From NCBI RefSeq assembly GCF_009765685.1, contig NZ_LMUY01000037.1, positions 34,952-67,882 on the forward strand: 32,931 bases of DNA. The letters run 5' to 3'. The position numbers and the translations under genes were made by a program. The notes under the pieces are model-generated. The model was not told the origin of the DNA, did not search any database, and worked only from the letters and a program-made list of their open reading frames with translations. Shown one piece after another: positions 24,259 to 32,306 of the stretch. Numbering within the stretch: position 1 is the stretch's first letter; the number at the start of each line of letters is the position of its first letter. The stretch comes from Acidisphaera sp. L21 (GTDB lineage: Bacteria > Pseudomonadota > Alphaproteobacteria > Acetobacterales > Acetobacteraceae).

Positions 24259-25125
24259 ATGTATGTCGGGATCGATGGCGGCGCGTCCAACACCCGGGTG
24301 AAGGCATCGGCGCCCGGAGGCGAATTGCGAGCCGCCGCCGTGGCCGGCCCATCCAGCCTGACGCTGGGTGTGCCGGAGGCCTGGGTCTGGATTATCGCCG
24401 CCTTGGCCGCCGTCGGCATCGGGCCGGAACGATTCGCCCAAACCCACCTCGCTTGCGCCCTGGCTGGAACGCGCCGTGCTGCCGGCCGGGCGGAGTTCGT
24501 CGCCACCGCGCCGGTTTTCGCCTCGTTGTCGCTGTGTTCGGACGGGCATGGCACGGTGCTGGGCGCGCATGCCGGGCAGCCGGGCGCCGCAGTGTCAATC
24601 GGCACGGGGATCGTCGGCAACAGCGTCGCGCGGGACGGCGCGGCGCACCAGGTAGGGGGTTGGGGTTTCCCCGTACGCGACGAGGCGAGCGGCGCCTGGC
24701 TCGGCCATCTGGTCGTGGCGGAGGCGCTGCGTGTGCTGGATGGCTACGACATCGGCGCAACCGATCTGCACCGTCAAGTGATCGACACGATCGGCCCCTC
24801 GGTCGAGCAACTGGCCGCTTGGGTGCATCAGGCGCCCTCCACCCGCTATGCCACGCTGGCGCCGCTGGTCGTGGCTGCCGCTGCCGCCGGGGACGCCGCC
24901 GGGCTGCGGCTGATGCGGCACGCGGCAGATGAGGCGGAGCGGCTGGTGCATGCGTTGGACCCGGCGGGCGATCTGCCACTATGCCTCGGCGGCAGCCTGG
25001 CATTGCCGATCTTCGCCCATGTCGCGCCCGATGTGGTGCGGCGGGTTCAGCCCAGCCAGGGCGACGCATGTGACGGGGCGATGCTGATCGCCCGGGGTTT
25101 GGCACGGGGGGATCTGCCGGATTAA
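24259..25125 (+). CDS. BadF/BadG-type ATPase, N-acetylglucosamine-kinase-like
   Basis: A 288-residue protein of the actin-like ATPase superfamily (BadF/BadG/BcrA/BcrD), whose short single-domain members are mostly N-acetylglucosamine or related amino-sugar kinases. Seen are the phosphate-1 loop GIDGGASNTR (4-13), the conserved SDGHGTVLGA, the phosphate-2 loop SIGTGIVGN (113-121), GGWGFPVRDEASGAWLG, and the adenosine motif LCLGGSLA near the end. It lies upstream of a family-5 binding-protein gene on the same strand and diverges from the aminotransferase. This suggests import and phosphorylation of an amino-sugar-containing compound, which is inference. Confidence 0.88.
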   Translation: MYVGIDGGASNTRVKASAPGGELRAAAVAGPSSLTLGVPEAWVWIIAALAAVGIGPERFAQTHLACALAGTRRAAGRAEFVATAPVFASLSLCSDGHGTVLGAHAGQPGAAVSIGTGIVGNSVARDGAAHQVGGWGFPVRDEASGAWLGHLVVAEALRVLDGYDIGATDLHRQVIDTIGPSVEQLAAWVHQAPSTRYATLAPLVVAAAAAGDAAGLRLMRHAADEAERLVHALDPAGDLPLCLGGSLALPIFAHVAPDVVRRVQPSQGDACDGAMLIARGLARGDLPD

Positions 25126-25190
25126 TAGTCGGCGAGATTGTCAGCGGCCACCGATACCCGCATCATTTCGCGATTCAAGGAGGCATGTCG

Positions 25191-26681
25191 ATGCGCGCAT
25201 TCCACTGGGCGGTGATCGCCCTGTTGTCGGTCGGCTCCGCCCATGCTCAGGGCGTGCTGCGGATCGGCCTGCAGGACGATCCCGACGCGCTCGACCCAGC
25301 GCGCGGTGGCACCTTTGCCGGACGACTTGTGTTTGCGTCCGTGTGCGACAAGCTGGTGGACACCAACCCGGCGTTGGACTTCGTGCCCCAGCTCGCGACC
25401 GCTTGGTCGTGGTCCGCTGATGGGCTGACGCTGACGATGAAATTGCGCGAGGGCGTGCATTTCCAGGACGGCACCGTGATGGATGCCGAGGCGGTGCGCG
25501 CCAATCTGGAGCGGTATCGCACCGCGCCGAACAGCGCGCGCAAGGCGGAACTAAAACCAGTCGCCAGCATCACGGTCGCTGATCCGCAAACCGTGCAAAT
25601 TCACCTGACGCAGCGCTACGCCCCGCTACTGGCCGTGCTGTCCGATCGTGCGGGCATGATGCTGTCCCCCGTGAGTTTCGCGGACGGCAAAAGCCCTGAT
25701 GTGCCGATCTGCGCCGGGCCGTTTCACGTGACCGAGCGTGTGGCGCAGGACCACATCACGGTGGAGCGGTTTGCCGGCTACTGGAACGCCCCGGCGATCC
25801 ATTTCGACCGCATCATCTATCGCCCGATCCATGACAGCACGGTGCGACTCGTGAATCTGCAGACCGGCCAATTGGACATGATTGAGGAGATGGCGCCCTC
25901 CGACGTGGCCGCCGCGAGGGGCAATCCGCATCTGCGGCTGAGCACGGCCACGTCGCTGGGCTACGAAACGATATCCATCAATGTCGGCCATGGTGCCGGG
26001 GCAGAAAACCCGCTCGGCCATAATGCGACTGTTCGCAAGGCCCTCGAGTTGGCAATCGACCGGAATGCGATCAACCAGGTGGTGATGGACGGACAGTTCG
26101 TCCCGGCCAATCAGGCGGAGCTACCGGGATCGAAATTCTGGAACCCGGACATCGCCGCCCCAGCACGCGACCCGGCAGCGGCAAAGGCATTGCTGAAGCA
26201 GGCCGGGTTCGACAAGGTCGCCTTCACGCTGCAGGTGACGAACACGCCACGCGAAACCCAGCTGGGCGAAGTGATCCAGGCCATGGTTGCCGATGCCGGG
26301 TTCGACATGAAGGTGCAGCCGCTGGAAACGAACACCCTGATCGACGGGATGAACGCCGGAAACTACAATGCGTCGGTCGTGGTCTGGAGCGGCCGGGCGG
26401 ATCCGGACGCCAATATCTCCCTGTTTCTGGCTTGTGACGGGTTTCAGAACTGGGGCAAGTATTGCGACCCTGCATTCGACGCGCTGCTGACCAAGGCCCG
26501 CGCCAGCACCGACCCGGCGGAGCGGCAGTCGCTGTATCGCCAGGTGGCGGCGAAATACTTACAGGACCGGCCTAATCTCGTCTTGTTCCACATGACCTGG
26601 CTGTTCGCCGCTAGCGACAAGCTGCAGGGCTTCGTGCCGACGCCCGACGGGCTGATCCGGCCGCAGGGGCTGCATTTCTAA
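25191..26681 (+). CDS. ABC transporter family-5 solute-binding protein (Sec-exported)
   Basis: A 496-residue periplasmic binding protein of the DppA/OppA class. The N-terminus is a short Sec signal peptide, FHWAVIALLSVGSAHA, then mature protein beginning about QGVLRIGLQDDPDALDPA. Family blocks are FVPQLATAWSWS, MKLREGVHFQDGTVMDAEAV, ICAGPFHV and RKALELAIDRNAIN. I place the start at ATG 25191 because AAGGAGG ends seven bases before it; ATG 25185 is only one base from that site. No permease or ATPase genes are adjacent, so it must use transporter parts encoded elsewhere. It follows the kinase-like gene by 65 bases and converges on the HTH regulator with a four-base stop overlap (CTAA). Confidence 0.94.
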   Translation: MRAFHWAVIALLSVGSAHAQGVLRIGLQDDPDALDPARGGTFAGRLVFASVCDKLVDTNPALDFVPQLATAWSWSADGLTLTMKLREGVHFQDGTVMDAEAVRANLERYRTAPNSARKAELKPVASITVADPQTVQIHLTQRYAPLLAVLSDRAGMMLSPVSFADGKSPDVPICAGPFHVTERVAQDHITVERFAGYWNAPAIHFDRIIYRPIHDSTVRLVNLQTGQLDMIEEMAPSDVAAARGNPHLRLSTATSLGYETISINVGHGAGAENPLGHNATVRKALELAIDRNAINQVVMDGQFVPANQAELPGSKFWNPDIAAPARDPAAAKALLKQAGFDKVAFTLQVTNTPRETQLGEVIQAMVADAGFDMKVQPLETNTLIDGMNAGNYNASVVVWSGRADPDANISLFLACDGFQNWGKYCDPAFDALLTKARASTDPAERQSLYRQVAAKYLQDRPNLVLFHMTWLFAASDKLQGFVPTPDGLIRPQGLHF

Positions 26682-27505
26682 CCGGCAGCGGCAATGAGCG
26701 CTCGGATCCGCTCGGCGTCGGCGCTTGACGCTGGATTGTAGACGAGCATGCCGAGGTCTGGCCGGCCATCCACGGCGAAGGCGGAATATTCCAGCTCGAT
26801 CCAGCCCAAGACGGGATGCCGGAGGCGTTTGAGGCCCTCGCCATGCGCCCGGACATCATTGTCGCGCCAAAGGGCTTTGAATTCGGGGCTCATGCGACAG
26901 AGTTCGTCTACAAGGTCGGCGACTTCCGAAACCGCACCAGCCCGCGCGGCATCTGCCCGGAACGTACTCACGACGAACCGGGCAACACTCTCCCAGTCGG
27001 ATTGCGCGTCGCGGATGCGGGCGTTGCCGAACATCAGGCGGAGGATATTGCGCTGTTCCACCGGAAGCGTGCCGTAATCCGTCAGCACCACAGCGGAGGC
27101 GCGGTTCCAGGCGACGACGTCCCAGGTGGCGGTTTTAATGAGAGCCGGGCTGATCTCGAACGCATCCAGCACGCGTTGCAGCCGCGGTGTCACGCCCTCG
27201 GAAGCCTTGTAGCGAACCTCGGGCGGGCGGCCGAGCGCCAGCAGGAAAAGGTGTTCGCGTTCGACGTCGGTCAGCATCAGCGCACCGGAGAGCCGGTTCA
27301 GCACGTCGGCCGAAGGTGCGCCGCCACGCCCCTGTTCAAGCCAGGTGTACCAGGTCGGGCTGATGTTGGAGCGCTGGGCAACTTCCTCCCTCCGCAAGCC
27401 CGGCGTCCGCCGGCGCGTTGCCGAGAAACCGAGTGCGGCAGGATCAAGCCGTGTGCGTCGATCCTTGAGGTAGGTGCCCAATAGATTGGTGGCTTCCGCT
27501 GGCAT
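26678..27505 (-). CDS. HTH transcriptional regulator with MmyB-like ligand-binding domain
   Basis: A 275-residue XRE-type regulator. The N-terminal helix-turn-helix has the family pattern RRRTPGLRREEVAQRSNISPTWYTWLEQGR (about residues 31-60), and the C-terminal part from about 105 is the MmyB-like (MLTR_LBD) domain, with TWDVVAWNRA, ILRLMFGNARIRD, and the final HPVLGWIELEYSAF region. Such regulators often repress a divergent oxidoreductase gene, as arranged here with the SDR at 27604. A near-consensus -10 element lies just upstream of its start, implying a very short leader. Start ATG 27505 has AGGA about six bases before it. The ligand is unknown. Confidence 0.93.
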   Translation of the reverse strand: MPAEATNLLGTYLKDRRTRLDPAALGFSATRRRTPGLRREEVAQRSNISPTWYTWLEQGRGGAPSADVLNRLSGALMLTDVEREHLFLLALGRPPEVRYKASEGVTPRLQRVLDAFEISPALIKTATWDVVAWNRASAVVLTDYGTLPVEQRNILRLMFGNARIRDAQSDWESVARFVVSTFRADAARAGAVSEVADLVDELCRMSPEFKALWRDNDVRAHGEGLKRLRHPVLGWIELEYSAFAVDGRPDLGMLVYNPASSADAERIRALIAAAG

Positions 27506-27519
27506 GCCGATCCTGGTGG

Positions 27520-27548
27520 TTATTATACCATGATAAAGTCACTACTTT
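27520..27548 (-). promoter_or_regulatory. Promoter/operator between the divergent regulator and SDR genes
   Basis: On the minus strand a perfect TATAAT (plus coordinates 27522-27527) lies 17 bases from a weak -35, TTAAAG, and about 17 bases from the regulator's ATG. The -10 sits inside the imperfect dyad TTATTATACCATGATAA (27520-27536), followed by AAAGT-CACT-ACTTT (27535-27548). The region is much richer in A/T than its surroundings. It is the likely operator at which the regulator controls itself and the SDR gene. Confidence 0.6.
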
Positions 27549-27603
27549 AACAGGAAAGCGCCTTGGACGATACAAACCTCTCGATCCATCGGAGACTATC
27601 CCA

Positions 27604-28488
27604 ATGCGCATATTCGTCACGGGCGCGACTGGCTTCATCGGCTCTAAAATCGTGCCGGAACTCATCACAGCGGGTCATCAGGTTCTGGGGCTAACGCGGT
27701 CGGACGCGGGCGCAAAATCGCTGCGCGCAGCAGGTGCCGAGGTGTATCGGGGGGATTTGGAAGACCTGGACAGCCTTGCCCGCGGTGCGGCTCAATCGGA
27801 TGCGGTGATCCACACGGCCTTCGACCACAACTTCGCGAACTTCGTGGCGAATTGCGAGAAGGACAAGCGGGCGATCGAGGCTCTTGGCGGCGCACTTATC
27901 GGATCCGACCGACCATTCGTCATCACGTCAGGGACTGGTATGGGCAACACGCAGCCTGGCCTCCTTGCGACCGAAGACGTCTTCAACGTCCATCACCAGA
28001 ACCCTCGCATCGCCTCCGAAGTGGCTGGAGCGACGCTGTTAGCGGCTGGCGTCAACGTGTCGGTGGTGCGGCTTCCGCAGGTTCACGACCCGGTCAAGCA
28101 GGGCCTCATCTCACCGGCCGTCGAGATTGCGCGTGAGAAGGGTATGTCCGCCTATGTCGGCGATGGGCTGAACCGCTGGCCGGCGGCGCATGTGCTCGAT
28201 GTCGCGCGGCTGTATCGCCTGGCGGTGGAGAAGCGGGAGCCGGGCGCCCGGTATAACGCGGTGGCGGAGGAAGGTGTCTCGGTTCGGGACATTGCGGAGG
28301 TCATCGGTCAGGGGCTGAAAGTGCCGGTGGTGTCCTTGTCGCCGGAAGACGCGGCGGCGCATTTTGGATGGATGGCGGCGTTTGTCGGTTGGGACATGCC
28401 GGCCTCCAGCGCGCAAACCCAGCAGCGGCTCGGCTGGCAGCCGACAGGTCCTGGGCTGATCGCGGATCTGCGGCAGATGCAGTACTAG
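27604..28488 (+). CDS. Extended SDR / NAD-dependent epimerase-dehydratase family protein
   Basis: A 294-residue Rossmann-fold protein with the cofactor loop VTGATGFIG (5-13), DLEDLDSLARGA, and the extended-SDR tail HVLDVARLYRLAVEK. I see no YxxxK catalytic pair in the expected place; the region reads NVHHQNPRIASE, as in the atypical SDR members, so the reaction cannot be predicted. GGAG nine bases before ATG 27604 supports the start. It diverges from the HTH/MmyB-like regulator, a common pairing in which the regulator senses a compound that the enzyme handles. Its stop overlaps the stop of the second DMFase-like gene by four bases (CTAG). Confidence 0.92.
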   Translation: MRIFVTGATGFIGSKIVPELITAGHQVLGLTRSDAGAKSLRAAGAEVYRGDLEDLDSLARGAAQSDAVIHTAFDHNFANFVANCEKDKRAIEALGGALIGSDRPFVITSGTGMGNTQPGLLATEDVFNVHHQNPRIASEVAGATLLAAGVNVSVVRLPQVHDPVKQGLISPAVEIAREKGMSAYVGDGLNRWPAAHVLDVARLYRLAVEKREPGARYNAVAEEGVSVRDIAEVIGQGLKVPVVSLSPEDAAAHFGWMAAFVGWDMPASSAQTQQRLGWQPTGPGLIADLRQMQY

Positions 28489-30656
28489 TCGTCCGTCGGC
28501 GGGGGCTTCGGGAACGGCGCCGGGTCGGCGAAGCGGCGAACCACGTTGGTGATCAGCCGGGCGGCGACGTTCTCGTAACCATCGATCGGCAGTGCCCCGA
28601 TGAAGCACATGGAGCCGACGGAGAACACCGCGCCACCATTCGGCGTTTCCATAAACGTCAGGTCGGAGCGGATGATGTCCTCCCGCTTTGCCGGCCAGGT
28701 GTGGTCGCGCCGCTCCTCGTTCACGGGCTGGAAGGTCGGGTCGGTCAACACGGCGCGGCCGACGATGATGGCGTGGCGCGGTGTGCCCAGGAGCGTGTCG
28801 GCGCGGTCCAGTTCGTGCCCGGCGGCGGCACCGCCCATCAGGCCGCGCTCCCCCAATGGTGCGCCGGGTGTGGCCAGGTCTTCCATGCCCTCGCGCATGA
28901 AGGCGACCCGTGGGTTCAGGATGCCGTCGATGAAGCTGTAGGGGTAGCTGTTGTATTCGCCCTGCGTGCTGAACCCCACGCCCACCAATTGCTGCGGCGG
29001 GCGGCCCAGCCGGCGCCATAGACCGCCATACGAGCCGTCGTGCGCGTGATAGCTTTCGCCGGGTAGGGTTTCCCACAGGCGAATGCCGCCTTCGGCCCGG
29101 CGCAGTTCGAAGCTCCACGGGCCTTCGTAATGTGGCACGACTTTCCAGTAGAAACCGTTGCCGCCCAGGTAGATGAAGCGGCCGCCATCCGCCAGGTACG
29201 TCGCCAACGCATCCAGCGTTTCCGTGGTGTGGTATTCGGGGTGCTGGCCCGTCAGCACGACGTTGTACTGCGACAGCAACGCAGCGCCCTCGGCATGGAC
29301 GTCGTGGTCGGTGATGACTTCGAACGCGATGTCCTTGCGGGTTAGCAGATCGGTGACGTAGCCGTCGGCGGAGATCCAGTACAGGCCCGAGCCGTCCGGA
29401 CTAGGGTCGATCAGGTGGATTTGGTTCACCCGCTTATCGATCAACGGGCGGCGCATGCTGGCCATCCCGACGCCACTGCCATCAGAATGGAAGTTGTACG
29501 GCGACACTCCGTATTCCGGATGCCCATCCGGCGCTTGCGCCAGCGCGCCCCACGCGCGCGAACGCTCGGTGATCATCGCCTGGCGGCCGGCCTTTTGATA
29601 CTGGCTGTACACCGTGTAGCTGAAGGTCGGCGCCAGGAACGCGACCTTCGCCTGCGACCCCGGCACGGCGGCGCGGACGTAGAAGACGATGTTGTCGCGT
29701 GCGCCGTCCTTGTCCAGATGCAGGGCATAGACGCCGCTGATCCAGTCCGTCGGTACAGTGAAGCCGAGCGAAGAATGCCAGCCGGCATCGCCCATGTCGT
29801 CGTCGTGAAAATGGATGGCGCCGTATTGCGCCGGGTCCTCCGTCCAGCGATGCACATCGCCGCGCCAGTTGGAGCCGGTCATGGCGCGGGTCGGCAGGTT
29901 GATGCAGCGGCCGGTATAGTTGTTCGGGCCGGTATCGATTGCGGTGTCTGTCCCCATCTGCTGGGAGAAATCCCAGGCCGCCACTTTTTGCGCCCCAGCG
30001 ATAATCGTCGGGCGTTCAATCTTGCCGTTGAAGTGCGCGCGGACGACTTGCGTGCTGCGATCTGCCGCCACGGCGACCGCCCCTGCCCCGCCCAGCATCG
30101 CGGTGGAAGCCGCGGAGCATGCAGCCGATTCCTGCCGGTCAAGCCGTGGCCGGTGCGCAGATTGGTGCAGCGCCAGCGTGCCGCCGGTTAGATCGCAGGC
30201 GATGTCATACCAGGCCCGCTCCGTTAGCTTCACGCCGGTTTCCAGCGTCTGTTCACCAGACGGGGTCACCAATCGACAATACGCGCCGTTTGGGCCGACG
30301 CCGAGCGTCAGCGACCCGGCCGTCGACGCGAAGGACAGCACTGCCTGTTGCCCCGCCGCCAGCCGGGTCGGCCACAATGTTGCCGAGAACCCGATATCGC
30401 CGGCCGGCAACACTACGCCAGGCACATCCACCCAGGAACCGAGGTGGATAGGCTGCTCCTCACCCTCGTGCTCGCCCTCCATTGCCCAGGTGGCGGGCAC
30501 TTCGCGGTAGCCCGGCCCTTTCGGGTTAGGGTCGCCGCACAGCACACGGGCAACCCGCGCCTTATAGCGACCGCCTCCGAGCACGCTGATGTTGAAGTCG
30601 ATTCGCTCGCCCTGGCGGACGCTCCAGCGATCGGCGTACCCGGTAATCGGCAGCAT
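28485..30656 (-). CDS. N,N-dimethylformamidase large (beta) subunit-like protein, copy 2
   Basis: A 723-residue paralogue of the protein at 910-3096, similar throughout: GYADRWSVRQGE at the start, CGDPNPKGPG, AIHFHDDDMGDAGW, SYTVYSQY, YNFHSDGSGVGMASM, a QHPEYH motif (His472, Glu474), RFIYLGGNGFYWK and the NGGAVFSVGSM end block. The putative iron-site His and Glu are therefore kept, as is the first Tyr of the YNYH/YNFH segment; the second is Phe here. GGGGA about nine bases before ATG 30656 supports the start. It is the last gene of an operon of aminotransferase, binding protein and this protein, 13 bases after the binding-protein stop. No small subunit is encoded nearby. The substrate is probably an N-substituted amide, but this is not proven. 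Confidence 0.8.
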   Translation of the reverse strand: MLPITGYADRWSVRQGERIDFNISVLGGGRYKARVARVLCGDPNPKGPGYREVPATWAMEGEHEGEEQPIHLGSWVDVPGVVLPAGDIGFSATLWPTRLAAGQQAVLSFASTAGSLTLGVGPNGAYCRLVTPSGEQTLETGVKLTERAWYDIACDLTGGTLALHQSAHRPRLDRQESAACSAASTAMLGGAGAVAVAADRSTQVVRAHFNGKIERPTIIAGAQKVAAWDFSQQMGTDTAIDTGPNNYTGRCINLPTRAMTGSNWRGDVHRWTEDPAQYGAIHFHDDDMGDAGWHSSLGFTVPTDWISGVYALHLDKDGARDNIVFYVRAAVPGSQAKVAFLAPTFSYTVYSQYQKAGRQAMITERSRAWGALAQAPDGHPEYGVSPYNFHSDGSGVGMASMRRPLIDKRVNQIHLIDPSPDGSGLYWISADGYVTDLLTRKDIAFEVITDHDVHAEGAALLSQYNVVLTGQHPEYHTTETLDALATYLADGGRFIYLGGNGFYWKVVPHYEGPWSFELRRAEGGIRLWETLPGESYHAHDGSYGGLWRRLGRPPQQLVGVGFSTQGEYNSYPYSFIDGILNPRVAFMREGMEDLATPGAPLGERGLMGGAAAGHELDRADTLLGTPRHAIIVGRAVLTDPTFQPVNEERRDHTWPAKREDIIRSDLTFMETPNGGAVFSVGSMCFIGALPIDGYENVAARLITNVVRRFADPAPFPKPPPTDD

Positions 30657-30669
30657 GTAAGGCTTCCCC

Positions 30670-32274
30670 TTAGGCGCGGCGCACGTTCCAGAACAGCGGC
30701 AGGCCCTTCAGCACGCCGGTGATGTCCTTGCGGTAGGCAGTCGGCTGGTAGAACAGGCCCAGTGGCACGTAGGGAACGTCGACGAAGGCCTGCTTCTGCA
30801 TATCCACACCGATCGCCTTTTGCGCGGCGGCATCCGGCGCGTCGAACCAGGTATTGCGCAGCCGCTCCAATTCCGGGCTGGTGGACCAGCCGAACGTCGC
30901 CTTGTCGCCGCTGCCGCGGAGGAAGTTGTGCGCGGACGGGTTCAGCTGAGTCACGCCGGCGGAGTAGGTGCAGAACGCGTTGTAGCCGCCCTTGTCCGGC
31001 GGGCTGCGGTTGGCCATCCGCGTCAGCATCGAGCCCCAGTCCATCGCCTGATAGTCCAGGTTCATGCCCAGCTTGCGGAACAGATCGGCCGTGACCTCGC
31101 TCATCGCGTTGATGACCGGGAAGTCGGACGGCGCCATCAGCAGCACCTTTTCGCCCTTATACCCGGCATCGGCCAGCGCCTTCTTGGAATCGGCGATGCT
31201 GGTGGTGCCGGACAGGGCGGACATCCCGGTGTCATTGGCCATGATGCCGCCAGGTGCGAAGAAGCCAATCTTGTCGCGCCACATCGTTTGGTCTTCGCTG
31301 GCGACCGCGATCATGTAGTCGCGCTGGTTTACCGCACCCAGCACCGCACGGCGGATGGCGGGGTTATCGAACGGCGGCTGCGTATGGTTGAACCGTAGGA
31401 CGGCAACGTTGCCATACGGATCCAGTACTTCGATGTTGAGGTTCGGATCCTTCTTCAACTGCGGCAGCAGGTCGAAAATCGGCTGGTCCCACCAATCCAC
31501 CTCACCCCGCTGCAGCGCCGCACCCGCGGTGGCGCCATCCGGCACGACGCGCCATTCAACACGATCGAAATTCGCGACCTTCGGCCCGGCAAGCAGGCTG
31601 GTGGGTCCGTTCGGGTTGGGCACGTAGCCGGCAAATTTGTCGTATACGAGCAGCGAGCCGGGGACAAGCAGGTCGCGACGGAACTTGAACGGCCCGCTGC
31701 CGATGATTTCCTTCACCGCAATCGCGCTGTCGCCGGAGGCAAGGCGCTCCGGCATGATGAAGGCCACGATCGCGCCGACCTTGCCCAGCGCTTCCGGCAG
31801 CATGGGGAATGGCCGTTTCAGCCGCCAGCGCACCGTCTTGTCGTTCGGGGCCGAAATCTCGTCCACCGTGGCGAATAGCGAGTTGCCGAACGCGTCGCGG
31901 GAGGCCCAACGCTTCAGACTTGCGATCACATCGCGGGCCAGCACCGGCGTGTCGTCGTGGAAGCGCAGCCCGTCGCGCAGCGTCATCGTCCATAGCTTGC
32001 CGTCATCCTCAACCGTGTGGCCGGCGACCATCTGCGGCTGCGTCTTGCCGTTCAGGTCGATGCCATACAGCGTGTCGAAGATCAGGAAGCCGTGGTTGCG
32101 GTTGACCAGCCCGGTCGTGATGGTCGGGTCCAGGATGGCAGCATCGGCCTGTGGGACGAAGCGAAGGGTGTTGGCGGCCTGCGCGCGGGCCACGCTCGGC
32201 ATTGCCAGGCGGCTGCCCATGGCAATCCCCAATCCGGCGCCCACGGTCGTACGAAGCAGATCACGGCGAAGCAT
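30670..32274 (-). CDS. ABC transporter family-5 solute-binding protein (Tat-type signal)
   Basis: A 534-residue periplasmic binding protein of the DppA/OppA class. The N-terminus MLRRDLLRTTVGAG has a twin-arginine motif and a hydrophobic stretch ending SVARAQA, so export by Tat is likely. Family blocks seen are LRFVPQADAAILDP, KTQPQMVAGHTVEDDGK, LRDGLRFHDDTPV, IGSGPFKF, VAVLRFNHTQPPF and AIRRAVLGAVNQRDYM. GGAGGCC about eight bases before ATG 32274 supports the start. It lies between the aminotransferase (32-base gap) and the second DMFase-like gene (13-base gap), and presumably brings in the substrate of that operon. No permeases follow it. Confidence 0.94.
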   Translation of the reverse strand: MLRRDLLRTTVGAGLGIAMGSRLAMPSVARAQAANTLRFVPQADAAILDPTITTGLVNRNHGFLIFDTLYGIDLNGKTQPQMVAGHTVEDDGKLWTMTLRDGLRFHDDTPVLARDVIASLKRWASRDAFGNSLFATVDEISAPNDKTVRWRLKRPFPMLPEALGKVGAIVAFIMPERLASGDSAIAVKEIIGSGPFKFRRDLLVPGSLLVYDKFAGYVPNPNGPTSLLAGPKVANFDRVEWRVVPDGATAGAALQRGEVDWWDQPIFDLLPQLKKDPNLNIEVLDPYGNVAVLRFNHTQPPFDNPAIRRAVLGAVNQRDYMIAVASEDQTMWRDKIGFFAPGGIMANDTGMSALSGTTSIADSKKALADAGYKGEKVLLMAPSDFPVINAMSEVTADLFRKLGMNLDYQAMDWGSMLTRMANRSPPDKGGYNAFCTYSAGVTQLNPSAHNFLRGSGDKATFGWSTSPELERLRNTWFDAPDAAAQKAIGVDMQKQAFVDVPYVPLGLFYQPTAYRKDITGVLKGLPLFWNVRRA

Positions 32275-32306
32275 GGTGCTGGCCTCCTGGATTGGTTTTC
32301 GGTGGA

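Noticed and set aside
23086-24570. 494-codon minus-strand open frame overlapping the aminotransferase and kinase-like genes
   Set aside because: It is the aminotransferase read in another frame; the product is low-complexity Arg/Gly/Pro.
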